From positions 1 to 34,891 of IMG/VR virus record IMGVR_UViG_3300042561_000031: a stretch of DNA of 34,891 bases, one strand, 5' to 3'. Origin of the DNA: a virus. Below the pieces are notes generated by a model. That model had not been told where the DNA came from and made no database searches. It saw nothing but the letters and a program-made list of their open reading frames with translations. Position numbers and translations under genes: made by a program. Shown in pieces: positions 16,339 to 22,867 of the stretch; position 1 is the first letter of the stretch, and each line of letters starts with the position of its first letter.

Positions 16339-16350
16339 AGGGTTATCCCT
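16339..16350. promoter_or_regulatory. Operator-like palindrome AGGGTTATCCCT
   Basis: Third member of the GGGTTNNCCC palindrome set, in the 88-base gap between two early genes. The others are at 15389-15400, 15439-15450 and 23444-23455. Confidence 0.45.
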
Positions 16351-16414
16351 AGCAACCAGGTACTCTCAAAGCAACTAAAATTCTCTCTCAATCAACTTTT
16401 AATAGGTGTTAACA

Positions 16415-16621
16415 ATGAAATCATATACACAAAACGAAATCAACGATCTAGCAGAATCTGCCCTTGACGTTGCCTGCTCATTTGTTCAAGAACAATTGAA
16501 CGTCCAAACAGGAGATTTAGCGGGCTTATTCTTTTCAGGCAAAGCCAAAGAAATGATCCTTGATGTTTTAAAGGATTACATTTCACAAGAGATTCAATTT
16601 AACGAATTGCCAACAGAATAA
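16415..16621 (+). CDS. 68-aa hypothetical early protein
   Basis: ATG 16415 chosen from the shared leader, five bases after AGGTGT. The protein (MKSYTQNEINDLAESALDVA) is helical and acidic: a long amphipathic helix in the first half, VQTGDLAGLFFSGKAKEMIL in the middle, and a final acidic helix. No cysteines, no membrane segment, no known motif. Same leader and size class as the other early genes. Confidence 0.65.
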   Translation: MKSYTQNEINDLAESALDVACSFVQEQLNVQTGDLAGLFFSGKAKEMILDVLKDYISQEIQFNELPTE

Positions 16622-16646
16622 TCTTAAATTTTTAATAGGTGTCAAA

Positions 16647-16937
16647 ATGAAATATTACATTGAATATAACAATATCCCAACTCGCCATAATACTAAGCAA
16701 ACAATTGAAACAGATAGTCCACAGTTATTTGTAAATATGATTGGTGAGAATGAATTGGCATTGACTAATTATGCAAAACGATATCTAAATATCGGCAATT
16801 ATGGGGCACTCATTTGCCGAATTTATCAAGAGGATTTAAATAAAAATCAGCTAGAAATACTTTTTAAATACCAAGAGCATTTCGGTTCAAGATTACGCAA
16901 AATTTTGAACAATTCTCCCAAAGAAATTTTAGTTTAA
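16647..16937 (+). CDS. 96-aa hypothetical early protein
   Basis: Starts MKYYIEYNNIPTRHNTKQTI four bases after the shared leader. Beta strands at the start are followed by a helical C-terminal half (QLEILFKYQEHFGSRLRKIL). The opening MKYY and its A+T-rich codons resemble the later gene at 17956 (MKYYKAIFDS), so the two may be distant paralogues. No motif recognised. Confidence 0.65.
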   Translation: MKYYIEYNNIPTRHNTKQTIETDSPQLFVNMIGENELALTNYAKRYLNIGNYGALICRIYQEDLNKNQLEILFKYQEHFGSRLRKILNNSPKEILV

Positions 16938-16959
16938 CTTTTTTTTAATAGGTGTCAAT

Positions 16960-17742
16960 ATGCGAAATCCATACAAAATGATCCTCCAAAATGAGGGCTT
17001 ACCTTACAAAACCCTCTTGGGCACTGCATCCACAAAAACAGTGAAAGGGGAAAAGCTTGGGTTTTTAACCGCCATCCTCTACTTAACACCAGACGAGAAT
17101 CTATGCCCTTTGGCTAGGTTAGCGGGTTGCATGGATGGCTGCCTTTATTCTGCGGGTAGAGGGGCTTTTAATTCGGTTCAAAAGGCTAGACAAGCCAAAA
17201 CCGATTTTTGGTATAACAACCAAAGGGCATTTTTACTTTCCCTTTGTGCGGATATTTGGCGTTTGCACTATACCTCTGCCAGAAATAATGACCAAAAACT
17301 CCTGGTACGTTTGAATGGCACTAGTGACATCCCTTGGGAAAACTTCCCAATTTTGTTTGATGGTGATATTGATGGAATCGGTAGGACGATTTTTCAATTA
17401 TTTCCCGATGTTCAGTTTTACGATTACACAAAACACCCTTCAAGAAATTTACAGGGCAAAACGTATGGAAATTATGATTTGACCTATTCATTCTCCAACA
17501 TTACCCCAAAGCCCATTTCAATCAAGGGGCTGACCAACAAAAATAACTCTAGGGTTGCAGTAGTTTTCCAAAAAAAGGAGGATATTCCTTCAAGCTTCCG
17601 ATCTTGGGAAGTTATTGATGGAGACGACACAGACGTTAGACACATTGAACCCAAAAATGTAGTTGTTGCCCTTTATGCCAAAGGTAAGGCTAAAAAGGAT
17701 CATTCAGGTTTTGTTCAAATTAAAGGTGTTCATTATGCATAA
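16960..17742 (+). CDS. Gp88-like protein (cysteine-containing, phage gene product 88 family)
   Basis: 260 residues. The cluster LCPLARLAGCMDGCLYSAGRG (residues about 49-69, three cysteines) followed by FNSVQKARQAKTDFW, then VRLNGTSDIPWE and a VQFYDYTKHP strand, is the pattern I associate with the mycobacteriophage Gp88-like family. That family is widespread in phages and has no firm biochemical role. C-terminal parts (RVAVVFQKKED, EVIDGDDTDVRH, VVVALYAKGKAKKD) continue an alternating alpha/beta fold. The three Cys and Asp/Asn residues could bind a metal or Fe-S. The start follows the fourth shared leader. It is the largest gene of the early cluster. Confidence 0.65.
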   Translation: MRNPYKMILQNEGLPYKTLLGTASTKTVKGEKLGFLTAILYLTPDENLCPLARLAGCMDGCLYSAGRGAFNSVQKARQAKTDFWYNNQRAFLLSLCADIWRLHYTSARNNDQKLLVRLNGTSDIPWENFPILFDGDIDGIGRTIFQLFPDVQFYDYTKHPSRNLQGKTYGNYDLTYSFSNITPKPISIKGLTNKNNSRVAVVFQKKEDIPSSFRSWEVIDGDDTDVRHIEPKNVVVALYAKGKAKKDHSGFVQIKGVHYA

Positions 17743-17959
17743 ATTTCAATTGTCAATAGAAAATTCTGAATTTTCAGGCAAAGATAAATCAAAATCTATT
17801 TTGAATATTATCAGACACTACAAAGGTGAAATAGATGATATTAATAATTCAACTATTTATTTTGGTTTTCCAAATGAATTGGAACAATTATGCACAAATG
17901 CTGCATTAAATGAGATTAGTGTTTGTTCTGATATTTGTTATTATGGGGTTAAAAAATGA
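17735..17959 (+). CDS. 74-aa hypothetical early protein
   Basis: ATG 17735 (MHKFQLSIENSEFSGKDKSK) overlaps the preceding gene by eight bases and has AGGTGT five bases upstream, inside the coding end of that gene. Contains KSILNIIRHYKGEIDDINNS and a cysteine-bearing C-terminus (SVCSDICYYGVKK). Looks like a small alpha/beta domain. No family recognised. Confidence 0.6.
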   Translation: MHKFQLSIENSEFSGKDKSKSILNIIRHYKGEIDDINNSTIYFGFPNELEQLCTNAALNEISVCSDICYYGVKK

Positions 17960-18198
17960 AATACTACAAAGCCATATTTGATTCTAGACGTTTTCACTTT
18001 GAAGCTTATGCCATTAATGAAACATTAGCTAAAGAACACCTAAAAAAGGGATTAAATAATCACGCTAAAGATTATCAGATGCCCCTTGATTGGTGGCATG
18101 AATATGGAGGGGATATTTATGTTGTTGAAATTGAAATCGGTAGACCTGATTTTAATTCATGCTATCGGGACAATCATTTAATACTGGAGAAAAAATGA
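17956..18198 (+). CDS. 80-aa hypothetical early protein
   Basis: MKYYKAIFDSRRFHFEAYAI, ATGA-coupled to the gene before. Pattern of strand, helix (NETLAKEHLKKGLNNHAKDY), then DWWHEYGGDIYVVEIEI fits a compact alpha/beta domain. Charge is balanced and there is no membrane segment. Possible distant relative of the gene at 16647. Function unknown. Confidence 0.65.
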   Translation: MKYYKAIFDSRRFHFEAYAINETLAKEHLKKGLNNHAKDYQMPLDWWHEYGGDIYVVEIEIGRPDFNSCYRDNHLILEKK

Positions 18199-18248
18199 TT
18201 TATGCTTGTGTTGCCCTAATCCTCCGAATACTTAGCGGGAAACGCTAA
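18195..18248 (+). CDS. Possible 17-aa hydrophobic peptide
   Basis: ATGA-coupled to the previous gene with GGAGAAAA before the ATG. The peptide (MIYACVALILRILSGKR) is a short hydrophobic helix with a basic tail. It could be real or chance; only coupling, the ribosome site and hydrophobicity support it. Confidence 0.3.
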   Translation: MIYACVALILRILSGKR

Positions 18249-18257
18249 ACACCAAAG

Positions 18258-18278
18258 CCCTCTTAGGAGGGTTTTTTT
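18258..18278 (+). terminator. Rho-independent terminator of the early cluster
   Basis: CCCTC, loop TTAG, GAGGG, then seven T on the plus strand. It ends the rightward early operon shortly before the convergent leftward gene at 18319. Confidence 0.85.
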
Positions 18279-18318
18279 ACGTCTGGCATGGTTGGTATGG
18301 ACAAGCCCTTAAAAACGC

Positions 18319-18609
18319 CTAGAAAGGGCTTTTAGACCCTTTGGTGGGCATTTCCTCGCACAATCTTCGGATTGTTTCATTCAGTGCGTCTATTTCATCC
18401 ATTTTATTGATTGCCCAAGCCCTTCGTTGACCATGCCATCCCATCACTGGGTTTCGGTGGCAATCTACACAAAGGGCAATGCAGGTATATTGCAAGCCCT
18501 GTTTGTAATGGTGGGCTTCTGTTGGTGGTGATGCCTGGCAAACTGAACATGGGAGGGATTTAACCCTTGCAAGGTGCAACCTCTCTTTGGCGTTCAGTTT
18601 ATTGTTCAT
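18319..18609 (-). CDS. Ref-like HNH recombination-enhancement nuclease
   Basis: 96 residues from ATG 18609, which overlaps the previous stop (ATGA). It has a CSVC pair, then EAHHYKQGLQ, then CIALCVDCHR and GWHGQRRAWAI. The paired Cys and HH...CxxCH arrangement is that of small Ref-type HNH nucleases of phages, which in P1 enhance RecA-dependent recombination by targeted cutting. It is last in an operon with RusA and a methyltransferase, which suits a recombination or DNA-degradation role. The C-terminal helix EIDALNETIRRLCEE may dimerise. Confidence 0.75.
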   Translation of the reverse strand: MNNKLNAKERLHLARVKSLPCSVCQASPPTEAHHYKQGLQYTCIALCVDCHRNPVMGWHGQRRAWAINKMDEIDALNETIRRLCEEMPTKGSKSPF

Positions 18610-18929
18610 TGGGTTGCTTTTACTTCCATGCGGGCTGAGTATTGGTTTGTTCTCCAAACCTCAATTCTGGCTTGAGCTGCAGTCATTAGCCATCGGTAAT
18701 TCTCCTCTTTTTCTACCGCCTCTCTAATGCCCTCCAATATTTCAACATAATCAGCGTGTGCATAAGCATAGGTTTCTTGTTTACCCAAAACCTCAATTCC
18801 CGCATTTGCCATTAATTGGGCTTTGCGGGATTTTCTAAACTCCTCCAAGTACATCCGATCCGCTTTTGCTTTTGCATACAAAGGTGCGGTATCGATTAAG
18901 TATTGGATGGCTTTGGTTGGTTCGTTCAT
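18606..18929 (-). CDS. 107-aa helical hypothetical protein in recombination operon
   Basis: MNEPTKAIQYLIDTAPLYAK, then KADRMYLEEFRKSRKAQLMA, and a long helix through YVEILEGIREAVEKEENYRW to AQARIEVWRTNQ. Entirely helical with probable coiled coil. It is coupled at both ends by ATGA overlaps to the Ref-like gene and to the gene at 18926. Similar proteins accompany Ref nucleases in other phages, as I recall, but no function is established. Confidence 0.65.
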   Translation of the reverse strand: MNEPTKAIQYLIDTAPLYAKAKADRMYLEEFRKSRKAQLMANAGIEVLGKQETYAYAHADYVEILEGIREAVEKEENYRWLMTAAQARIEVWRTNQYSARMEVKATQ

Positions 18930-19162
18930 ACATCCTCCAACTTATAGTTGAGTTTGTGATTCTGAAACCGCATAGCTGCCTCAATGTCTAGTTCTTTGAA
19001 TTGCTCGTCAGAGAATAGCCCAATGACGTTTTTGCCCTCAAACCAAACCTCTTTGATGGACTCGTTATAGGTTGTCTCTCCATCGTTTTCATACTCATAA
19101 ACGACAGTAACAATCTCGCTACCTGCACCTGTGGTTGTGTCAAATTCCCAAGTTTTTTCCAT
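18926..19162 (-). CDS. 78-aa acidic hypothetical protein
   Basis: ATG 19162 with AGGAGTGAATC upstream. Beta-strand start (EIVTVVYEYENDGETTY), then EVWFEGKNVIGLFSDEQ and a helix LDIEAAMRFQNHK. Strongly acidic. Overlaps the next start as ATGA. No recognised domain. A 65-base gap before it (19163-19227) holds a loose AGGGATAAACCCT palindrome. Confidence 0.6.
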   Translation of the reverse strand: MEKTWEFDTTTGAGSEIVTVVYEYENDGETTYNESIKEVWFEGKNVIGLFSDEQFKELDIEAAMRFQNHKLNYKLEDV

Positions 19163-19227
19163 GATTCACTCCTGTTAAAAATTAAATGTTATTCCTGTTT
19201 TGGAATGTTTTGAATAGGGATAAACCC

Positions 19228-20070
19228 TTAGTCTCCGCAAAAACACGCTATTGCCTCTTCGGTTTTGTCAAACATATCTGTCTGAGACAAAGCATATTTG
19301 TGCATTTGGGCATAGCTTGGGCGGTCTTTGCGGAACTTTGCCCCATCCCCAAAGGTTTCAGTTGATTGACTAGCAAGTTCTTCAATGTTCATCCACCATA
19401 AAGCCCTTTCGGGTTTTTCTTGGATCAGGGATTGGATTTGATGGGCGGGCTTCAAAAAGCACAAATCACAATTCCCATGCATCGTTACCCCATTGTTGTT
19501 TGGCAATTTAAGGTCAAATGCATGATTCCTCCAAAACTCACCAACGTGTTCCTTGGTAATTCCTGCCGCCACAAGTGGGGTTCTGCTTCTCTCAATCTTT
19601 GCTGCCCTTCGTTGTTCGTCTGCCCGAATGCCAACCCAATCCATGTTTTCGTTATGCTTCCATCCTAAAGACTTCAAATAATGATGAATAACTCGAATCT
19701 TCATGTTGATTGTGCAGAACCTGGCAACAGGGTTTGGCAGATTGAACTTACCATTTTGCTTGATTGAGTCTAAAAAAGGCTCACCATTTCGGCTTGCAGT
19801 CTCGTAAGTAACAACCCTGAAACGCTCTTTTGGGGTTTCATGGGCTTTGTACTCAAGCCAATTTATCTTGACACCCCAATTTGTCTCGCAATCATGGACA
19901 AACTCCAAAGTCTCCTCGCACTCCTTGCCTGTATTGGCAAAACAAACGATTGCTTCGGGCGGGAGGCTCATGTCGTGAGCCTGTAGGATGCGGTAAAGCA
20001 TATAAGCCGATGTTCTACCTCCTGAGAAGCTGATGCAAGTTGGCTCAATAATTTCAAATGGGTTGCTCAT
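19228..20070 (-). CDS. PAPS-reductase-family ATP pyrophosphatase-like protein
   Basis: ATG 20070 chosen because it overlaps the RusA stop (ATGA). 280 residues. Near the start is ISFSGGRTSAYMLYR, the PP-loop of ATP-pyrophosphatases, followed by VCFANTGKECEETLEFV as in the PAPS reductase/DndC superfamily. Later come RFCTIN, a CDLCFLKPA segment and a terminal CFCGD, so several cysteines could hold an Fe-S cluster or a substrate sulfur. Family members reduce PAPS or transfer sulfur in DNA phosphorothioation. The other Dnd proteins are absent here, and context with a methyltransferase and RusA points to DNA modification or nucleic-acid processing. Confidence 0.8.
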   Translation of the reverse strand: MSNPFEIIEPTCISFSGGRTSAYMLYRILQAHDMSLPPEAIVCFANTGKECEETLEFVHDCETNWGVKINWLEYKAHETPKERFRVVTYETASRNGEPFLDSIKQNGKFNLPNPVARFCTINMKIRVIHHYLKSLGWKHNENMDWVGIRADEQRRAAKIERSRTPLVAAGITKEHVGEFWRNHAFDLKLPNNNGVTMHGNCDLCFLKPAHQIQSLIQEKPERALWWMNIEELASQSTETFGDGAKFRKDRPSYAQMHKYALSQTDMFDKTEEAIACFCGD

Positions 20071-20495
20071 TCCAAACACTCCTTAACGCAAATATCAACA
20101 CCTGGCAGACTCGAATAAACCTTGGTAACGTGGATGTTTATGATCTGCGAGTCGTCATGGTAAACAACCCCATTCATGCCATCTTCTACGCTTTTGAGGA
20201 TATTACTTGCGTCAGGCTTCTTTGTTGGCTTCTCTGACCCGTTATCAATGGCTTCTAACCGCTTTTTGGTGCATGACTTAGGGATTGGCACTCGAATGTA
20301 AAGATAAAGGCTAACAGGGGTTTCCAATGGTTCAGAAGCACCCATTGCCTCGATTGCAGAATCCCTGATTAAAGTCTCATAGGTTCTAGTTTTCTCAGGG
20401 GTGTAAGTTTGCACAAAGTTTCCCCTCTTGACGTATCTAGCCCTTTGTTTGCCAACAGGGTTAGCGTCTACTTTGAATGTCACCATAAATGTCAT
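20067..20495 (-). CDS. rusA: RusA-family Holliday junction resolvase
   Basis: 142 residues from ATG 20495, overlapping the methyltransferase stop as ATGA; upstream in-frame codons lie inside that gene. NPVGKQRARYVKRG and TPEKTRTYETLIRD are the conserved N-terminal segments. The catalytic acidic cluster shows as KKPDASNILKSVEDGMNG with YHDDSQI (Asp of KPD, Asp of VEDGM, Asp pair of HDD). The family cuts four-way junctions. Here it would resolve recombination intermediates and debranch DNA before packaging, together with the Sak3-like protein and Ref. Confidence 0.9.
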   Translation of the reverse strand: MTFMVTFKVDANPVGKQRARYVKRGNFVQTYTPEKTRTYETLIRDSAIEAMGASEPLETPVSLYLYIRVPIPKSCTKKRLEAIDNGSEKPTKKPDASNILKSVEDGMNGVVYHDDSQIINIHVTKVYSSLPGVDICVKECLE

Positions 20496-21706
20496 TTGAT
20501 TAAATCCTGAACTTTTTGTATCTTTTGTCCGATCCAATTCATAACAGGGACTGCCATGCTATTGCCTAATGCTTTGTATCTTGGGCCATCAGGGGTTTGC
20601 TTACCCTTGGGTTTGATGTTGGTGTAATTGTCTGGAAACCCTTGGAGTCTCTCGCACTCTACACAAGTCAATCTCCTGACTGCAATCTTCTGAGCAACAA
20701 AAGTCTGTGCATGATGGGATTGTGGGCTTGGTTGTAGTGCTTTTAATGCATTCGCAACCTCTAGTTCTGTCGCACTAAAGGTGTTTGCCTTTGCGTCTTC
20801 TCGGATCGAATAAGCTGACAAATGCTCCATTGATTGCACTATTGCAGGAGGATGAGCTCCTGCCGCCAATGGATGGCATGGATCACCTGATTTTGGATTA
20901 TTACCATTTTGTGGACTCGTAATTTGAGTTGTATCAAATGGGATTGGTTGGGCAATAAGGTCTGTTGCATCTTTCCAATCTCTAGCCTTCATTGCACTTG
21001 CCGTGCCATCGATTTGATATTCACCAAAAGCAGTCATTCTGGCGGCAATAGGTGTTTCTACAAACCATTGATCTTCGCAGTTGAATCCGACACGACTGAC
21101 TCCAGTGCCGCTTGAAGAGAGGGTGGGAGTGACTTTCCTCGCTTCTCTGCTCGGTTTAGTATGCCCTGACAAGCTCTCCCGCTCAAAAAGAACCGCTGCG
21201 GCAGGTCGCCAGTCTCCAAGATATCCGATAACGAACACACGTTTGCGTCTTTGGGCCACTCCGAAGTACTGAGCGTCAAGCACCCTGTATGCGAACCCAT
21301 ACCCGCAGATTGCCAACCCTCCGAGGAAGCTACCAAAGTCCCGTCCATCAGCGGAGGACAAAACGCCGGGGACATTCTCCCAGACCAGCCAACGGGGGCG
21401 ATATTGTTTAGCAATGGCAAGATAGGTAAGCATGAGGTTACCACGAGGGTCATCCAATCCTTTTCTGAGTCCTGCGACTGAGAATGATTGACAGGGAGTT
21501 CCTCCAACGAAAACATCGAAATTTGATTCAATTTGCCACTCCTTAAATTTTGTCATGTCGCCCAAATTGGGGACTGTTGGATAATGATGTTTCAACACTT
21601 GGCTCGGAAAAGACTCGATTTCTGAGAATCCAACAGGATTCCAACCTAGAGGATGCCAAGCAACTGTTGCTGCCTCTATCCCACTACATACCGATAAATA
21701 GTTCAT
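20492..21706 (-). CDS. C5 cytosine-specific DNA methyltransferase
   Basis: 404 residues with the ordered motifs of the family. Motif I is SVCSGIEAATVAWHPLGW, with GFSEIE following. Motif IV is GGTPCQSFSVAG with catalytic Cys. ENVPGVLSS is motif VI. AQRRKRVFVIGY is motif VIII. ECERLQGFPDNYT plus ALGNSMAVPVMNWIG form motifs IX-X. It makes 5-methylcytosine, most likely to protect phage DNA from restriction. The region from about residue 170 to 330 is the variable target-recognition part. No cognate endonuclease is nearby, so it is an orphan enzyme. It contains an overprinted frame (21058-21531). Confidence 0.95.
   Translation of the reverse strand: MNYLSVCSGIEAATVAWHPLGWNPVGFSEIESFPSQVLKHHYPTVPNLGDMTKFKEWQIESNFDVFVGGTPCQSFSVAGLRKGLDDPRGNLMLTYLAIAKQYRPRWLVWENVPGVLSSADGRDFGSFLGGLAICGYGFAYRVLDAQYFGVAQRRKRVFVIGYLGDWRPAAAVLFERESLSGHTKPSREARKVTPTLSSSGTGVSRVGFNCEDQWFVETPIAARMTAFGEYQIDGTASAMKARDWKDATDLIAQPIPFDTTQITSPQNGNNPKSGDPCHPLAAGAHPPAIVQSMEHLSAYSIREDAKANTFSATELEVANALKALQPSPQSHHAQTFVAQKIAVRRLTCVECERLQGFPDNYTNIKPKGKQTPDGPRYKALGNSMAVPVMNWIGQKIQKVQDLIK
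21058..21531 (-). CDS. Overprinted protein in a second frame of the methyltransferase gene
   Basis: A 157-codon frame on the same strand as the methyltransferase but shifted, starting TTG 21531 (MNQISMFSLEELPVN) or ATG 21516. The C-terminal part looks like a real domain: VCSLSDILETGDLPQRFFLS followed by RACQGILNRAEKRGKSLP, helical with an ordered charge pattern. I recall near-identical C-terminal motifs (LSDILETG, QRFFLS, GILRRAEKRGK) in proteins annotated beside or inside dcm-like genes of many phages, which suggests conserved overprinting. The N-terminal part mirrors the methyltransferase motif IV codons, so it alone proves nothing. Function unknown. Confidence 0.55.
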   Translation of the reverse strand: MNQISMFSLEELPVNHSQSQDSEKDWMTLVVTSCLPILPLLNNIAPVGWSGRMSPAFCPPLMDGTLVASSEGWQSAGMGSHTGCLTLSTSEWPKDANVCSLSDILETGDLPQRFFLSGRACQGILNRAEKRGKSLPPSLQAALESVVSDSTAKINGL

Positions 21707-21915
21707 TCAATTTGTCCATCTTTCATTTGACGCATATAAAACCTGACCCGATCTCTTGCTCCTGATCCATAAACCTTTTCGCAACGCTCAAGCCTGGCAC
21801 GAACAAAATCGTTATCTCTGTTTGATTGCCAAGTTCGGTATATTTCCCTTGCTTCGGCTTTCTCTAAAACAACTCTGTCTCCTGCATTAGAGATGTTTTT
21901 TCTACTGTATGCCAT
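21703..21915 (-). CDS. 70-aa basic helical protein
   Basis: MAYSRKNISNAGDRVVLEKA, then a charged helix REIYRTWQSNRDNDFVRARL and YGSGARDRVRFYMRQMKDG. Rich in Arg/Lys with regular spacing, so nucleic-acid binding is possible. ATGA-coupled to the methyltransferase after it. GTAGGG lies upstream of the start. No family recognised. Confidence 0.6.
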   Translation of the reverse strand: MAYSRKNISNAGDRVVLEKAEAREIYRTWQSNRDNDFVRARLERCEKVYGSGARDRVRFYMRQMKDGQIE

Positions 21916-21926
21916 AGGTATATACC

Positions 21927-22037
21927 CTACTCATCTAAGTCACCAGTTAGGATTAACGCTTCAGTAATGAGACGTACGGGATATGGTACGCCTTCCTTAA
22001 CTCTGTCTAGCAGTCTCATAGCCTCAAAATAATTCAA
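21927..22037 (-). CDS. 36-aa peptide, TTG start
   Basis: TTG at 22035-22037 overlaps the previous TGA (TTGA), with AAGGAGCAAATC just before it, an ideal ribosome site. Product begins MNYFEAMRLLDRVKEGVPYP and ends ILTGDLDE. The good spacing and coupling make it likely that this is translated. Function unknown. It fills an otherwise unexplained gap in the operon. Confidence 0.6.
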   Translation of the reverse strand: MNYFEAMRLLDRVKEGVPYPVRLITEALILTGDLDE

Positions 22038-22480
22038 GATTTGCTCCTTAATTGAGCCATTGCTTGCCTAATGTGTTCAGGCATAGGAACGGCTTTTTTG
22101 TTGTCAGCCTCAATCTTTGCGAGGGCAGGATCAATTTGCACTTCAACTTTGATCCCGAATGATTCAGGAATCTCAGCCCCATCCCATCTTTGTTGGTTCA
22201 GATAGACCAAGGGTGCGGGAATAAAAGCACCATCGTCTTTTCTCCAAGCATCGGTTGTTTTCATCCACTCAATGTGTTTGATGACCTGATCTGCACAGGT
22301 ATCACAGTAAAACTTCTTCCATTTCACTCTACAGGCAGACTTACCGCCTTTTCTGAATGATTTAGGCCAAGTCTCCCAGAATCTCTCAAAGTTATCCATG
22401 TTGTTTTCTTTAGACATAGGTTCTCCAAGGGTGGATAGAGGGGTTTCTATCCGACCTTCTCCAAGCATTATGGTATTCAT
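22034..22480 (-). CDS. Replication-initiator-like protein (phage O C-terminal domain type)
   Basis: 148 residues from ATG 22480 with AGGAGTCAATA upstream. The core FERFWETWPKSFRKGG, then ACRVKWKK and IPAPLVYLNQQRWDGAE, is the pattern of the C-terminal part of many phage replication proteins (lambda O/DnaT-like, helicase-recruiting). The usual N-terminal winged-helix origin-binding part is missing, so origin recognition would rest with another protein, perhaps the winged-helix genes at 22868 or 24982. CDTCADQ adds a small cysteine pair. The gene opens the DNA-metabolism operon. Confidence 0.65.
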   Translation of the reverse strand: MNTIMLGEGRIETPLSTLGEPMSKENNMDNFERFWETWPKSFRKGGKSACRVKWKKFYCDTCADQVIKHIEWMKTTDAWRKDDGAFIPAPLVYLNQQRWDGAEIPESFGIKVEVQIDPALAKIEADNKKAVPMPEHIRQAMAQLRSKS

Positions 22481-22704
22481 TATTGACTCCTATTGACTTA
22501 AATACAAAACGCCCCAAGTGCGCATGACGAGTTAATTCGCTTATACATTTGGCCTTGTTACCACCGTTGTACCAAATGCTTTACCAGTCGCTTAACCAAC
22601 GCTGGTCGGCAAACAGGGGGTGTTTCCTGATGTCGGTGTTTTCTTCCAAGCCATCCATGCAGATGCACTACTATCGTGTGGAGTACGGAAGCCATGATAG
22701 AAAT
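22481..22704. other. Non-coding stretch upstream of the replication gene
   Basis: No convincing gene. Open frames here on both strands also run through the structured RNA next to it and look accidental. It would hold the promoter of the leftward operon; minus-strand TATAAG at about 22531-22536 is a weak -10 candidate with no clear -35. No iterons are visible. Confidence 0.4.
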
Positions 22705-22824
22705 AAAAAAGCCGCTTGCAACTGCCCTCTGGTGGTAGTCTTTCCTAAATTCACTCCTACTGGAACTTAGGAAAGACAGAGAGCATGTGCAAACGGCCTT
22801 AACATTGTTACCTACCACAGCAAC
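22705..22824 (-). ncRNA. Candidate structured small RNA with pseudoknot and terminator-like 3' end
   Basis: Read on the minus strand. Helix 1 pairs 22788-22797 with 22711-22720 (10 bp). Helix 2 pairs 22777-22784 with 22724-22731 (8 bp). Helix 3 pairs 22767-22776 with 22739-22748 (10 bp) and closes an 18-base loop. A one-sided 7-base bulge CTACCAC (22732-22738) is the exact complement of GTGGTAG in the 5' flank (22812-22818), giving an H-type pseudoknot. The last helix is followed by TTTTTT. The two non-Watson-Crick pairs are G-U on this strand and would be C-A on the other, which sets the direction. A TTGACA promoter lies just upstream. No known RNA family is recognised. Confidence 0.7.
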
Positions 22825-22830
22825 AACTTT

Positions 22831-22857
22831 ATTGTACACAACTTTTTATTGTGTCAA
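22831..22857 (-). promoter_or_regulatory. Candidate sigma70 promoter for the small RNA
   Basis: Minus-strand TTGACA (22852-22857, perfect) and TACAAT (22831-22836), spaced 15 bases, which is shorter than the ideal 17. The predicted start near 22824 places the GTGGTAG element at the RNA 5' end. Confidence 0.6.
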
Positions 22858-22867
22858 GAGGTTTTTT

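Noticed and set aside
18300-18335. Second hairpin AAGCCCTT/AAGGGCTT near the convergent gene end
   Set aside because: It lacks a T run on either strand and overlaps the end of the Ref-like gene, so I do not call it a terminator.
22481-22704. Possible tRNA-like segment
   Set aside because: I looked for cloverleaf arms and a T-loop motif on both strands and found none.
22549-22770. 73-codon plus-strand frame in the same gap
   Set aside because: No ribosome site and it overlaps the RNA hairpin; its direction opposes the flanking genes and the inferred RNA.
22558-22839. 93-codon minus-strand frame across the structured RNA
   Set aside because: It begins at a GTG inside the -10 region, lacks a ribosome site, and its codons run through the hairpin; the composition is not protein-like.
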